A DNA stretch of 64,000 bases from Verrucomicrobiota bacterium (GCA_016871755.1 VHCJ01000007.1:1-64000), one strand, 5' to 3'; positions 16,523-25,320 are shown, counted from the stretch's first letter. Numbers and translations are program-made. Notes: generated by a model from the sequence alone, not told the origin.

Positions 16523-17974
16523 TCAGGAGTGGGGCGTGTAGGTCCGCTGCTCCAGTTGCGCCCCGAGGTGGCGGCGGAAGGTGGCGAGGTCGCGCACGGC
16601 ACGCAGGGCGATCAGTTGGCAGGCGAGGTTGCCGACGGCGGAACCTTCAAGGTCGAAGGCCACCACGGGGATCCCGGCGGCATCGGCGGTGGCTTGGCAG
16701 AGGAGGCGGTTCTTCGCGCCGCCGCCGACCATCAGGATGCGTTTGAACTGCCGTCCCGCCAGTCGCTCAAAGGCCGCCTTGGCCGCGGCATGGCCCTGCC
16801 CAAGCGAGTCGCAGATCAGCCGGACGTAGCCGACCAGCTCGCGTGGGGGGCGGGCGCGGCGGCGCTTCAGTTGGCCGTCGATGGCGGCGCGCATCGAGGT
16901 GGGGTTGCTCAGCGCGGGATCCGTGACGTCCAGGAGTTGCTTCGGCGCCGGGAGTTTCTCGGCCGCCGCGATCAGGGTCGACCATTCCCGGGCGTTCTTC
17001 GGGCGCGCCGCGAAGTCCCGCAGCGTCCCTTCGAGGAGCCAGAGGCCGATGACGTTCGTCAGCGGCCGGTACCGGCCGTCACCCGTGCGCTCGTTCGAGA
17101 TCCGCGCCGCCATCGCTTCCGCCCCGAGCACCGGGCGGTCGCTCTCGAAGCCGACCAACGACCACGTGCCGGAGCTGAGGTAGAGGTCCGAGCCATCCGG
17201 CGCCGCCGGCATCGCATCGTACGCGCACGAGGTGTCGTGCCCCGGCACGGCGATGACGCGCGTGCCGCGGAGCGCCGGGGAGTCGCCGACGACCCCTTTC
17301 TGCAGGGGGCCAAGCGAGGTTCCGGCCATGATCGGGGTGGAGAACCAGCCCCGGGGAATCCGGAAGTGGTTGAGCGCCGCGATCGACCAGTCGCGGCCGT
17401 GCACGTCGATGAGCTGTGAGGTGCTCGCGGCGGAGAATTCCACCTCCGCCCGCCCCGACAGCAGGTAATTGAAGTAATCCGGCAGGAACAGGCAGCGCGT
17501 CGCCAGATCCGTGATCGCCGGGCAGCTGGTCACCGTTTCCTCCAACTGCAGCGACGTGTTGTAAAAGACGTTGGGCACCCCCGTCGCAGCATAGATGCGG
17601 TCCAGCGCCGCCCGCGTCCCGGCCAGCCGACGCAGGCCCGCCTGAGTGCGGTTGTCGCGGTACGCGTGCACCGGGAACACCAGCCGCCCCGCGTCGTTCA
17701 GCAGCACATGGTCGACGCCCCAAACATCCACCCCCACCGACGCGATCCGGGCCCCGCGGGGCACCTGGGCCGCCGCCTCGCGCAGCCCCGCCCGCACTTC
17801 ATGCCAGAGCGTCGGCACGTCCCAGTAGTCGTGCTCCCCCAAGGGCAGGAACCGATTGCTGAAGCGATGGATCTCCTTGATGGAAAGACGATTCTGGTGC
17901 CACGTGCCGAGAATGACGCGGCCGCTGGTGGCACCGAGGTCGACGGCGGCGGCGTAGAGGGGCGAGGAGGCCAT
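16523..17974 (-). CDS. rhaB: rhamnulokinase (FGGY family)
   Basis: A 483-residue FGGY carbohydrate kinase. The ATPase-fold opening AAVDLGATSGRVILG, the substrate loop SVGVDVWGVDHVLL with HAYRDNRT, the second-domain motif LYLSSGTWSLVGFES, and ILMVGGGAKNRLLCQATAD follow the rhamnulokinase pattern closely. It phosphorylates L-rhamnulose to rhamnulose-1-phosphate. The aldolase product L-lactaldehyde is oxidised to L-lactate in many bacteria; the divergently encoded lutABC genes would burn that lactate, which supports the assignment. No rhaA or rhaD is in view. ATG 17974 is chosen since residues before it do not resemble the family. Confidence 0.9.
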   Translation of the reverse strand: MASSPLYAAAVDLGATSGRVILGTWHQNRLSIKEIHRFSNRFLPLGEHDYWDVPTLWHEVRAGLREAAAQVPRGARIASVGVDVWGVDHVLLNDAGRLVFPVHAYRDNRTQAGLRRLAGTRAALDRIYAATGVPNVFYNTSLQLEETVTSCPAITDLATRCLFLPDYFNYLLSGRAEVEFSAASTSQLIDVHGRDWSIAALNHFRIPRGWFSTPIMAGTSLGPLQKGVVGDSPALRGTRVIAVPGHDTSCAYDAMPAAPDGSDLYLSSGTWSLVGFESDRPVLGAEAMAARISNERTGDGRYRPLTNVIGLWLLEGTLRDFAARPKNAREWSTLIAAAEKLPAPKQLLDVTDPALSNPTSMRAAIDGQLKRRRARPPRELVGYVRLICDSLGQGHAAAKAAFERLAGRQFKRILMVGGGAKNRLLCQATADAAGIPVVAFDLEGSAVGNLACQLIALRAVRDLATFRRHLGAQLEQRTYTPHS

Positions 17975-18017
17975 GGGTGATGCGGGTGGGTTTCCGGAGC
18001 GTGGGCGGGTGCGGCCC

Positions 18018-18039
18018 ACTCGGCCAACAAAAACCGAGT
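18018..18039. promoter_or_regulatory. candidate operator between rhaB and lutABC
   Basis: An inverted repeat ACTCGG-N10-CCGAGT is centred in the 122-bp space between the divergent rhaB and lutA starts. Its position could let one regulator control both directions. No regulator gene is adjacent. Confidence 0.35.
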
Positions 18040-18096
18040 CGGCGGGCTATTGGGTTGCGCGTCTGTCCCGCGGGTTTACGGTTCGCGACTGCTCCC

Positions 18097-18867
18097 ATGC
18101 TCAACCACGACCGCCCGCCCCTCACCGAGCGCCGGGTCCAGCTGATGGCCACCTGCCTCTGCGATGCGTTCTACGACGACGTCGCCCGGGCCACCGTCGA
18201 GGTGCTGGAGCATCTGGGCGTGGCGGTGGAGTTTCCCGAGGGACAAACGTGCTGCGGCCAGCCCGCCTTCAACGGCGGCGACTGGGCCGCCTCCCGCAAG
18301 GTGGTCCGCCACACCGTGAAGACCTTCGCCGGCTCCGTGCCCGTGATCGTCCCGAGCGGTTCCTGCGCGGCCATGATGTTCCATGGCGCACCGCTCGAGT
18401 TCGAGCGCGAGGCCGACCTCCCGGAGGTCGAGGCGCTGGGCCGTCGGACGTGGGAACTGGCGGATTACTTGGTCAATGGACTCGGCCTGACCTCCTGGCC
18501 GGGCCGTTACGATGCTCGCATCGCGTTTCACCGGTCGTGTCACTCGCGCGGCACCGCCACGGGCGAGGCCGCCCAGCGGCTGCTCGAATCGATCCCCGGC
18601 GTCACCGTCCTGCCGTTCGGCGAGGGCGAACAGTGCTGCGGCTTCGGCGGCACGTTCTCGGTCAGCTTCCCCACGATTTCCTCGGCGATGGGCTCGCTCA
18701 AGCTCGAGCACATCCGCGCGGTCCAGCCGGATGCGCTGGTCTCGGTCGACATGAGCTGCCTGATGCACCTCGGCGGGCTCGCCGACAAGGAAGGCCGGCC
18801 GATCCGCATCCTGCACCTCGCCCAAGTCCTGCGCGACGCGCTGCGGCAGGGCGGTTTGCTCGGCTGA
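18097..18867 (+). CDS. lutA: L-lactate utilisation protein LutA (CCG-domain Fe-S subunit)
   Basis: A 256-residue protein with two cysteine-rich CCG domains. The first contains ATCLCD and TCCGQPAFNGG (about residue 52), the second FHRSCHSRG and EQCCGFGGTFSV (about residue 180). Together with VDMSCLMHLGG this matches LutA/LldE/YkgE, the iron-sulfur subunit of the flavin-independent L-lactate oxidase complex. It acts with LutB and LutC in the cytoplasm to convert L-lactate to pyruvate. ATG 18097 gives MLNHDRPPLTERR, a normal N-terminus. It is the first gene of a three-gene set; the next start lies 169 bp downstream. Confidence 0.93.
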   Translation: MLNHDRPPLTERRVQLMATCLCDAFYDDVARATVEVLEHLGVAVEFPEGQTCCGQPAFNGGDWAASRKVVRHTVKTFAGSVPVIVPSGSCAAMMFHGAPLEFEREADLPEVEALGRRTWELADYLVNGLGLTSWPGRYDARIAFHRSCHSRGTATGEAAQRLLESIPGVTVLPFGEGEQCCGFGGTFSVSFPTISSAMGSLKLEHIRAVQPDALVSVDMSCLMHLGGLADKEGRPIRILHLAQVLRDALRQGGLLG

Positions 18868-19036
18868 GACGCAGCGCCCGCCCTTTCGTCCCCTCGCGCT
18901 CCCGCTCGCACCTCCTCCCCGACCCGACTCGCGCGCCTGATCCTCCCGCCCCCCCGCTTCCACCGCCTGTTTCTCGCGACCGCCTGTCCGCTCGTCCCCA
19001 CCGGTCCCCAGCCCCCCCGCCGCCCCTTCAACCCCG
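18868..19036 (+). promoter_or_regulatory. C-rich, G-poor lutA-lutB spacer (rut-like)
   Basis: The 169-bp spacer is almost purely pyrimidine-rich on the coding strand with long C runs (for example CCCGCCCCCCCG) and no stable hairpin. Such C-over-G transcript segments bind Rho. The bias ends at the lutB start codon. It could terminate part of the transcripts after lutA; this is inference. Confidence 0.4.
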
Positions 19037-20464
19037 ATGAAATTCCAGCAGATCGACGAGTATGCCGCCCGGCTCCGGCCGGAGACCAAGGCCTCCGTCC
19101 ACAGCGGATCGAAGGCCGGACACGAAAAGCGGACGAAGGTGCTCTTCGACCACTTCATCGACCCCGACCGTCTCCGGCGGATCGCGGGCGACATCAAGCA
19201 GCACGTCGTCGAGAATCTCGACACCTACCTCCCGGCCGTCGAAGCGAAGCTGCGGGCGAACGGGGTCCACGTGCACTGGGCCGCCACCGCCGAGGCCGCC
19301 AACGAGGCCGTGTACTCGATCCTCCAGGCCCGCGGGGCCAGGCGGATGGTCAAGGCCAAGACGATGGTCAGCGAGGAGACCGAGCTCGGGCGTTTTCTCG
19401 AGAAGCGCGGCGTCGAATGCGTCGAGACCGACCTCGGCGAATTCATCGTCCAGATCGACGGCGACCACCCCTCGCACATCGTCAAGCCGATCATCCACAA
19501 AAACCGTCGCGAGATCGCGACCTCGTTCGAGCGGCACGGTCTCGGGGCGTACAATGACGACCCGGAGACGATCACCCGCCGCGCCCGCGTGCACCTGCGG
19601 CACAAGTACCTCGAGGCGGACGTCGGCCTGACCGGCGCGAATTTCGTCGTCGCGGAGAGCGGGCGCATCGTGCTCGTGACCAACGAAGGCAATTCGCGCT
19701 TCTGCCTCGCGGCGACGAAGTGCCACATCGCGATGGTGGGCATCGAGAAGATCCTCCCGCGGGACCGCGATCTCGGGCTCCTGCTGAACCTGCTTGCGCG
19801 CAGCGGCACGGGGCAGCAGCTGACGGTCTACACGGAATTCATCTCGGGTCCGCGGGGTCCGGCGCAGCCGGACGGCCCCGAGGAAATGCACGTCGTCTTC
19901 GTCGACAACGGCCGCACGGACGTGCTGGCGAGCGAGTGCCGGGACATCCTGCGCTGCATCCGGTGCGGGGCGTGCCTGAACGTGTGTCCCGTGTACCGGC
20001 AGGCGAGCGGCCATGCGTACCGCAGCGTCTATCCCGGCCCGGTTGGCGCGGTGCTTTCGCCGCTGCTTGCGGGCGAGCGCTTCCCGGCGATGGCGGACCT
20101 CCCGAAAGCCTCGTCGCTGTGCGGCGCGTGCAACGAGGTATGTCCGGTCAACATCCCCATTCCCGACCTGCTCCTCCGGTTGCGTGAGAAAGGAAAGCGC
20201 GAAGGCAGTGATGCGGCCGCGGCCGGCACGCCCGCGATGGGCGGTTGGGCGGTCATGGCTTCGCAGCCGTTTGCGTGGAAGGCGGCGCTGGCCGGCGGGC
20301 GCATCATGAACGTGCTGCCCACGAAGTACGTGCCGGTCGCCGCGCTGCAGGCGTGGCAGTCGCGGCGCACCCTGCCGACGTGGCGCGGGGGAACCTTCCG
20401 CACTTGGCTGCACGACCGCCGCAAGCAGCAGTCCCAAGCCGGAAGTGCGGCTCCGCGAAACTGA
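19037..20464 (+). CDS. lutB: L-lactate utilisation protein LutB (4Fe-4S ferredoxin-type subunit)
   Basis: A 475-residue protein. The N-terminal two thirds form the LUD domain (KAKTMVSEETELGRFLEKRG, VGLTGANFVVAESGRI). Two 4Fe-4S cluster motifs follow: CIRCGACLNVCPVY at about residue 307 and LCGACNEVCPVNIP at about residue 361. The C-terminus ends in the family's WRGGTFRTWLHDR. This matches LutB/LldF/YkgF, the electron-transferring subunit of the LutABC lactate oxidase. Its start follows a C-rich leader without Shine-Dalgarno. lutC begins 77 bp after the stop. Confidence 0.95.
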   Translation: MKFQQIDEYAARLRPETKASVHSGSKAGHEKRTKVLFDHFIDPDRLRRIAGDIKQHVVENLDTYLPAVEAKLRANGVHVHWAATAEAANEAVYSILQARGARRMVKAKTMVSEETELGRFLEKRGVECVETDLGEFIVQIDGDHPSHIVKPIIHKNRREIATSFERHGLGAYNDDPETITRRARVHLRHKYLEADVGLTGANFVVAESGRIVLVTNEGNSRFCLAATKCHIAMVGIEKILPRDRDLGLLLNLLARSGTGQQLTVYTEFISGPRGPAQPDGPEEMHVVFVDNGRTDVLASECRDILRCIRCGACLNVCPVYRQASGHAYRSVYPGPVGAVLSPLLAGERFPAMADLPKASSLCGACNEVCPVNIPIPDLLLRLREKGKREGSDAAAAGTPAMGGWAVMASQPFAWKAALAGGRIMNVLPTKYVPVAALQAWQSRRTLPTWRGGTFRTWLHDRRKQQSQAGSAAPRN

Positions 20465-20541
20465 CCCGGCGAACCGCGCCCTCGGCCACCCTGCCTCTGA
20501 AGATCATGCTGGCGAACTTGCGCCCGTAAACCACGACGCTC

Positions 20542-21156
20542 ATGAGCAACGATCGCGAAGCCATCTTGGGACGGGTCCGTCAGGCCCTGGCGCCGCTGCC
20601 GACCCGCGCGGCGGCGCCGGACTGGGAGCGCGAGCTCGTGCTCATGCGCCATGCCCGCGGCGCGGTGGACGCGCCGGCGCTGTTCGCCGAACGCCTGCGC
20701 CTCGTCAACGGCACCCCCATCGCCTCCGTCGAGGAACTGGTGGCGCTCTTCGTGTCGTCCGGCTGGCGGCGCGGCTACTGCGACCCAGCGCTGGCGGCGC
20801 GGCTGCGCCCAGCCTTTCCGGCGGAGATCGTGTTTGAGACCGAGTTCGATCGCACGCGGGTGGATGATTATCAGTTCGGCATCACGGCGGCAGTCGGGGC
20901 GATCGCGGAGACGGGAACCGTGATCCTCAACGACGCCGCGACCTCGCGTCGGCTGGCGGCGCTGGCGCCGTGGGTGCATGTCGCGGTCGTCCCGCGCCGC
21001 AGCATCCACGTCGATCTTCCCGAGGCGGTGGCGGCGCTTGGGGGTGATCCGAACATCATCTGGTGCACGGGTCCTTCGAAGACGGCGGACGTCGAAGGCA
21101 TCCTGATTGAAGGCGTGCACGGCCCGGGCGTGCAGATTGCGCTGCTCGTCGACTGA
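20542..21156 (+). CDS. lutC: L-lactate utilisation protein LutC (LUD domain)
   Basis: A 204-residue LUD-domain protein, the third component of LutABC (LldG/YkgG). The conserved C-terminal region is visible: GITAAVGAIAETGTVIL, then HVAVVPRRSIHVDLPEAV and WCTGPSKTADVEGILIEGVHGPG. The GPSKTADIE-type motif is diagnostic. It works with the Fe-S subunits LutA and LutB. A hairpin lies just behind the stop, between this gene and the convergent thioredoxin-like gene. Confidence 0.92.
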   Translation: MSNDREAILGRVRQALAPLPTRAAAPDWERELVLMRHARGAVDAPALFAERLRLVNGTPIASVEELVALFVSSGWRRGYCDPALAARLRPAFPAEIVFETEFDRTRVDDYQFGITAAVGAIAETGTVILNDAATSRRLAALAPWVHVAVVPRRSIHVDLPEAVAALGGDPNIIWCTGPSKTADVEGILIEGVHGPGVQIALLVD

Positions 21157-21163
21157 CGATCCC

Positions 21164-21182
21164 GCGCCGCCGCTGGCGGCGC
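21164..21182. terminator. hairpin behind lutC, possible bidirectional 3'-end structure
   Basis: A perfect eight-bp stem GCGCCGCC/GGCGGCGC with a three-base loop stands 7 bp after the lutC stop. It lacks a T run. A second hairpin, CGTCGGT-GAA-ACCGACG at 21272-21288, lies 7 bp behind the convergent gene's stop. Both are 3'-end structures without the classic U tract. Confidence 0.4.
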
Positions 21183-21295
21183 AGGGTGCGTCTCCGAATT
21201 CCTGAAGGCCTGCGATCGAGCGCGTTGCGCTGCCCAGCGACGAACGATCAAGACGGAATCCGTCGCCGAGCCGTCGGTGAAACCGACGCCGGCGA

Positions 21296-22105
21296 TCAGG
21301 GCGCGTTCTCGAGTTCCTGGAGGGCGGTGACGAACGGCACCGGACCGCCGGGGGCGTAGCCCAGGCTCGCGAGGAATTTGCCGGTCGGCGACAGCATCAC
21401 GACCGTGGGGTAGCCGGTGACGCGATACTTCTTCGAGAGCGCCTGGTTCTGGGAAATCATCCACTCCGGCTGCGGGATGCCGCGCGGGAAGTCCAGCTTG
21501 ACCAGCACCAGCTTCTGGGCCGCGTAGTTGCGGAAGAGGGTGGTCTCGAGGATTTCCGCCTCGAGCTTCTTGCACCACGTGCACCAGTTGGAGCCGGTGA
21601 AGAAGAGGAAGACCGGGCGCTTGGTGCTCGCGGCGCGTTCGGCCGCGGCGCGGTACTCGGTGCCCCATTCCAAGGCCGGTCCGGTGGGACGTTTGGCGGC
21701 GGCGGCACCGGGTCCGGAGGACGCCTTGGAGGCTGCGGACGCCGAGGACGAAGCTGAAGAGGTTGAACCCGTTGACGACGAAGACATCGACTTCGACGTG
21801 CCCGAACTGGTTCGGCTCGAAGCGCCGCACGCCTTGCCGTTGCTCGCGGCGGGAGCAGGGTCGCCGCATCCGCCGAGACGTCGGATTGAAACCACGGTAT
21901 CGTTCTCGATTCGGAAGATCCGGTTCGGGTAGTTGAGGATGGTCACGGACCCCGCGGACATCCGGCTGGTCGGCTCGCCCAGAGCCTCAAGCACCTCGGC
22001 CTCGGTGCTGCCAACATCTGCGCCGAAGCCACTTACGGAAAAGGCCAACGCGGCAAGGACGAGGGCGAGAACGCGGCGCAAGGCGTACGGGAACAACGAC
22101 TTCAT
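21296..22105 (-). CDS. exported thioredoxin-like protein with SmpA/BamE-like N-terminal segment
   Basis: A 269-residue protein. Residues 1-28 form a signal peptide (LALVLAALAFSVSGFGA). A short domain follows (GSTEAEVLEALGEPTSRMSAG, then ILNYPNRIFRIENDTVVSI), which resembles the SmpA/OmlA-type fold that senses sequence context in envelope proteins. A Ser/Ala/Thr-only linker spans about residues 95-140. The C-terminal thioredoxin domain has the active site SNWCTWCKKLE with the cis-Pro segment VTGYPTVVML. The WCxxC motif indicates a periplasmic dithiol-disulfide or cytochrome-maturation role; the Ser-rich linker makes it a two-domain design. It converges with lutC. Confidence 0.8.
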   Translation of the reverse strand: MKSLFPYALRRVLALVLAALAFSVSGFGADVGSTEAEVLEALGEPTSRMSAGSVTILNYPNRIFRIENDTVVSIRRLGGCGDPAPAASNGKACGASSRTSSGTSKSMSSSSTGSTSSASSSASAASKASSGPGAAAAKRPTGPALEWGTEYRAAAERAASTKRPVFLFFTGSNWCTWCKKLEAEILETTLFRNYAAQKLVLVKLDFPRGIPQPEWMISQNQALSKKYRVTGYPTVVMLSPTGKFLASLGYAPGGPVPFVTALQELENAP

Positions 22106-22235
22106 GGGCGCGGGACGGTGGCGGAGAGACCGTGCTTTCGGCGGCTTGCCGAATGTTTTTGCAGGGGGATCGGAGATTTCGCTGCCCCCGAAGGCGTTGC
22201 GCGGAGCGGGCGCGCGGACTCGGACCGCCCGCCGT

Positions 22236-22341
22236 GAGGGTCAGGCTTTGCACGTTGTCCTCCGGTCGCGGAGACGCCCACTCGGACCCGAGGTCCGCCG
22301 CAGACGTCGGCTCCGAGGACAAAGGACAAAGCCTGACCCTC
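22236..22341 (-). repeat. 106-bp palindromic element, copy C (opposite orientation)
   Basis: Perfect 15-bp terminal repeats GAGGGTCAGGCTTTG lie at both ends (22236-22250 and 22327-22341), again exactly 106 bp apart. End 1 (TCCTTTGTCCTCGG) is on the right here, so the element is inverted relative to copies A and B; reverse-complemented it also shows GAGTGGGCG in the centre. It lies 12 bp behind the stop of the 5'-nucleotidase gene. Confidence 0.87.
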
Positions 22342-22353
22342 GGGCGCGTGGCG

Positions 22354-24006
22354 CTACGGCAGGATGCGCCAGTTGTTGCTTGGGGTGGCGGTGATCTCCG
22401 GGTTCCGGCGGACCCAGTCGATCATCAGCTCCCGGATTTCCTGATTGGCCTGATCGATGACCCGGGCGTTGCGGAACATGCGGTAGCCGCCGCCGCCGTT
22501 CAGGCGATAGTTGTTGATGGCGACCCGGAAACGGCGGGCGGGATCGATCGGGGCGCCGGCGAAGCGGAGATCGACGACCCGGTCGCCGAGTGGTCGGCGC
22601 AGGTCGAGCGCGTACTCCACGCCCTCGGCGGTGTCGAAGTTGTAGCCGGGGACGGCGGGATCGATGAGCTCGGACGGCGTCAGGCCTGCCTGATACGGGC
22701 GGAAGTAGCCGGCGGCGTGCTCGAGGGCGGCCTTGACCTCGGCGCCGGTGAGTTCGACGACGACGAGGGTGTTCTCGTAGATGTAGAGGGCGGCGAGGTC
22801 GCGGACGGTCACGTCCCCGGCGGGCAGGGTAGCGTCGAGGGTGAAGGCGGCGGCGAAGGAGATGTCGGCCTGGCCGGCGCCGAGCTGGACCCGGTGGATG
22901 AGATCGATGATGGCAGTGTCGCGAAGGCGGGATTCGCGCGAATTCAAGGCTTGGCTGGAGCGGCCGACGGGCTGGGAGAGCCACGTTTGCGTCGCCTCGT
23001 GGTAGGGCCGGACGAGGTCGAGCATCTCCGGATCGGGGGTGGTGGCGAGGGAGACGGGCAGGGTGGTGGACGCCTTGGCGAGGATGCGCCAGCGGGCGGA
23101 GCGATCGGGCCGTTCGAGGAAGACATCGGCCCGGGCGAGGCGATCGCCCCAGCGTCCGGCCTGGGAGATGAGGACCCCGTTGACGGAGAGCCCGGCGACG
23201 TTCACGTGGGTGTGGGCGAGGAACATCAGGTCGATGCCGGGGACCGTTTGGGCGAGAGGGAGGGCGGGGTTCTCGTTGGGCATTTCGCCTGGGGGTGTGC
23301 GACCATCGGCGAGATTCTGGTTGATCCCGAAGTGGACGGCGGCGACGACCACGTCGACTCGTTCCTGGGAGCGCAGCACCTCGACCCAGCGCTTGGCGGA
23401 GGCGACGGGATCGATGAAGGAGAGATCGGAGAAGTGGGCGGGGTTTTCCCACGACGGGATGGCGGGCGTCGTGAGCCCGAGGATGCCGACGCGCACCCCG
23501 GCGACCTCGCGGACCACGTAGGGCGTGAAGGCGGGGTCGTCAGTGCCGCTGCGCAGCGTGTTGGCGGAGAGCCACGGGAAGCGGGCTTCGCCCCGGGCCT
23601 TGTGGAGCACGTTGAGACCGAAGTTATACTCGTGGTTTCCGAGGGTCATGCTCGTGTAACCCAGCGCGTTCATCGCGAGCATCATTGGGTCGATGGGCTC
23701 GTTGTTGATGCGGTTGTGGTAGTAGGCGAGCGGCGTGCCCTGGATGGTGTCGCCGCAGTCGACCAAGAGCAGATCCGGCGCCTCCTTGCGGGCGGCGCGG
23801 ACGAGGGTGGCGATGCGGGCGAGGCCGTCGGCGGACGGCTGGTTGTTGCCATAGTTGATGGGGAAGACTCGCCCGTGGAGATCGGTGGTGGCGAGGACGG
23901 TGACGCGGGCGCGTTCGGTGGTGTCGGGGGCGGTGCCGTGGAGCGGCAGGAGGGCGAGGCCGGCGACCCACACGGCGACGGCGAGGCGGGAAAGAGGGAA
24001 CCTCAT
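22354..24006 (-). CDS. periplasmic 5'-nucleotidase / 2',3'-cyclic phosphodiesterase-type metallophosphatase
   Basis: A 550-residue exported protein. A signal peptide starts MRFPLSRLAVAVWVAGLALL. The metallophosphatase domain has TTDLHGRVFPINY, DCGDTIQGTPLAYY, TLGNHEYNFGLNVL and FLAHTHVNVAG, which supply the two-metal ligands. The C-terminal 5'-nucleotidase domain follows (RESRLRDTAIIDLIHRVQL, then VRDLAALYIYENTLVVVELTG and NGGGGYRMFRNARV). Such proteins release phosphate and nucleosides from extracellular nucleotides. ATG 24006 is chosen; the frame continues upstream only through the complement of the tRNA-Leu gene. Confidence 0.93.
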   Translation of the reverse strand: MRFPLSRLAVAVWVAGLALLPLHGTAPDTTERARVTVLATTDLHGRVFPINYGNNQPSADGLARIATLVRAARKEAPDLLLVDCGDTIQGTPLAYYHNRINNEPIDPMMLAMNALGYTSMTLGNHEYNFGLNVLHKARGEARFPWLSANTLRSGTDDPAFTPYVVREVAGVRVGILGLTTPAIPSWENPAHFSDLSFIDPVASAKRWVEVLRSQERVDVVVAAVHFGINQNLADGRTPPGEMPNENPALPLAQTVPGIDLMFLAHTHVNVAGLSVNGVLISQAGRWGDRLARADVFLERPDRSARWRILAKASTTLPVSLATTPDPEMLDLVRPYHEATQTWLSQPVGRSSQALNSRESRLRDTAIIDLIHRVQLGAGQADISFAAAFTLDATLPAGDVTVRDLAALYIYENTLVVVELTGAEVKAALEHAAGYFRPYQAGLTPSELIDPAVPGYNFDTAEGVEYALDLRRPLGDRVVDLRFAGAPIDPARRFRVAINNYRLNGGGGYRMFRNARVIDQANQEIRELMIDWVRRNPEITATPSNNWRILP

Positions 24007-24105
24007 GGCACCTGATCTGTAGCCAAGATCCCGCGGGAGGCGAGGGCGGAGACGTTTCCGGGCTTGCCCGTCCCGTCGCCCCCCGGGCAGGCTCCGCAGA
24101 GAGCC

Positions 24106-24189
24106 GCCCGGGTGGTGGAATGGCAGACACGAAGGTCTTAGAAGCCTTTGCCGAAAGGCGTGCAGGTTCGAGTCCTGTCCCGGGCACCA
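24106..24189 (+). tRNA. tRNA-Leu (anticodon UAG)
   Basis: A class II tRNA. The acceptor stem GCCCGGG (24106-24112) pairs with CCCGGGC (24179-24185), followed by an encoded ACCA. The anticodon stem AAGGT/GCCTT encloses the loop CTTAGAA, giving anticodon UAG that reads CUA leucine codons. A variable arm with stem GCC/GGC and GAAA loop precedes the T arm (GCAGG, TTCGAGT, CCTGT). It lies between divergent protein genes, with no other RNA gene nearby. Confidence 0.97.
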
Positions 24190-24260
24190 CTGACAGAGGG
24201 GTGGTCCTTTCAGGGGGAAGCACACTTGCACTGAGGGCGATTCCTCCCTAAGCGTGCGAT

Positions 24261-25310
24261 GTGTTTATTCTCATCGGCAGTGACGGCAAGGAGTACGGTC
24301 CCGCGACGGCGGACCAGGTGAAGCAGTGGATCGCCGACGGCCGGGCGACGCTCGATACTTTGGGGAAGCGGGTGGGCGAGGGCGCGTGGCGGCGCTTGAT
24401 GGAGTTTTCGGAATTCCAGCGGCCGGCGCCGATCTCGGACATGCCTCCACCCAAGCTTCCGGAGGGGGGCGCGGGTCCGGGCACAGCCGGGGCAATAGCA
24501 ACGGCATCCGCCGCAGGTACTCCAGGGGCGAACGGGGGTGATCTGGGCAGCGGTGCAGGTGCGGCCCCCGGTGGTGCATCCCGGGTCGGTCATGGGTTTG
24601 CCCCAGCCGCGGCTCCGGTGGTGGTCCCGGTCCCGGTCGACCCGCGCACCTATGCCGCCGAGCTGATTGGGCGGGCGGAAAAACTGCGGATTGGAGCGTG
24701 CGTGGGGCGGGCGTGGCGCCTCACGACCGGGAACTTCTGGGCGATTGTGGGCGGGACCTTCCTTGGCTTGGTGGTCCTGATGGTGGTCCAGTTTATCCCC
24801 CTCCTGGGCGCGATTGCGGGGATCTTCTTGAGCGGGGTGATCTACGGAGGGCTTTACTTTTACTACCTTAGGTTTGCGCGGGGCGAGTCGCCGGATTTGG
24901 GGGTCATTTTCTCCGGATTTTCCGGGGCCTTTGTGCCCCTGATGCTGGGGTCGCTGGTGTCGTCGCTTCTGACGACCGTGGGGCTGATCTTCCTGATCTT
25001 GCCCGGTATCTATCTCGCAATTAGTTATACGTTTACGTTCCTGCTGATCCAGGATCGGAAACTGGATTTCTGGTGCGCCATGGAGGTCAGCCGTCGGGTC
25101 ATCACCGCCCAGTGGTGGCGGGTGTTTGGGCTGATGATCGTCGCGGCTTTTCTGGCCTGTTTGGGCATCATTGGCCTCTTCATTGGAATCTTTGTCACCC
25201 TGCCGATCCTCTTTGGGGCGATCGTCTATGCCTACGAGGACCTGGTGAACTCCCCCGCGGCGCCGAGCGCTCCGGCGCTGCCATCGGCCGCCCCCGGGGT
25301 TGAGACGTAA
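24261..25310 (+). CDS. GYF_2-domain membrane protein
   Basis: A 349-residue protein. Residues 1-55 resemble the bacterial GYF_2 domain (MFILIGSDGKEYGPATADQVKQWIADGRA). An Ala/Gly/Pro-rich linker spans about residues 70-125. The rest is a multi-pass membrane region of about six helices (TGNFWAIVGGTFLGLVVLMV, then FLILPGIYLAISYTF and VTLPILFGAIVYAYEDLV), like DUF975-type membrane proteins. GYF_2 domains bind proline-rich or peptide partners, so a scaffold role at the inner membrane is possible. The start is GTG 24261; the ATG two bases upstream is out of frame. Function unknown. Confidence 0.75.
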   Translation: MFILIGSDGKEYGPATADQVKQWIADGRATLDTLGKRVGEGAWRRLMEFSEFQRPAPISDMPPPKLPEGGAGPGTAGAIATASAAGTPGANGGDLGSGAGAAPGGASRVGHGFAPAAAPVVVPVPVDPRTYAAELIGRAEKLRIGACVGRAWRLTTGNFWAIVGGTFLGLVVLMVVQFIPLLGAIAGIFLSGVIYGGLYFYYLRFARGESPDLGVIFSGFSGAFVPLMLGSLVSSLLTTVGLIFLILPGIYLAISYTFTFLLIQDRKLDFWCAMEVSRRVITAQWWRVFGLMIVAAFLACLGIIGLFIGIFVTLPILFGAIVYAYEDLVNSPAAPSAPALPSAAPGVET

Positions 25311-25320
25311 CTCATTGCCC

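Noticed and set aside
22132-24015. 627-codon plus-strand frame
   Set aside because: Shadow of the 5'-nucleotidase gene and element C.
24007-24231. N-terminal extension of the 5'-nucleotidase through CPGQDSNLH
   Set aside because: This peptide is the translated complement of the tRNA-Leu gene, a known annotation artefact; ATG 24006 with a signal peptide is preferred.
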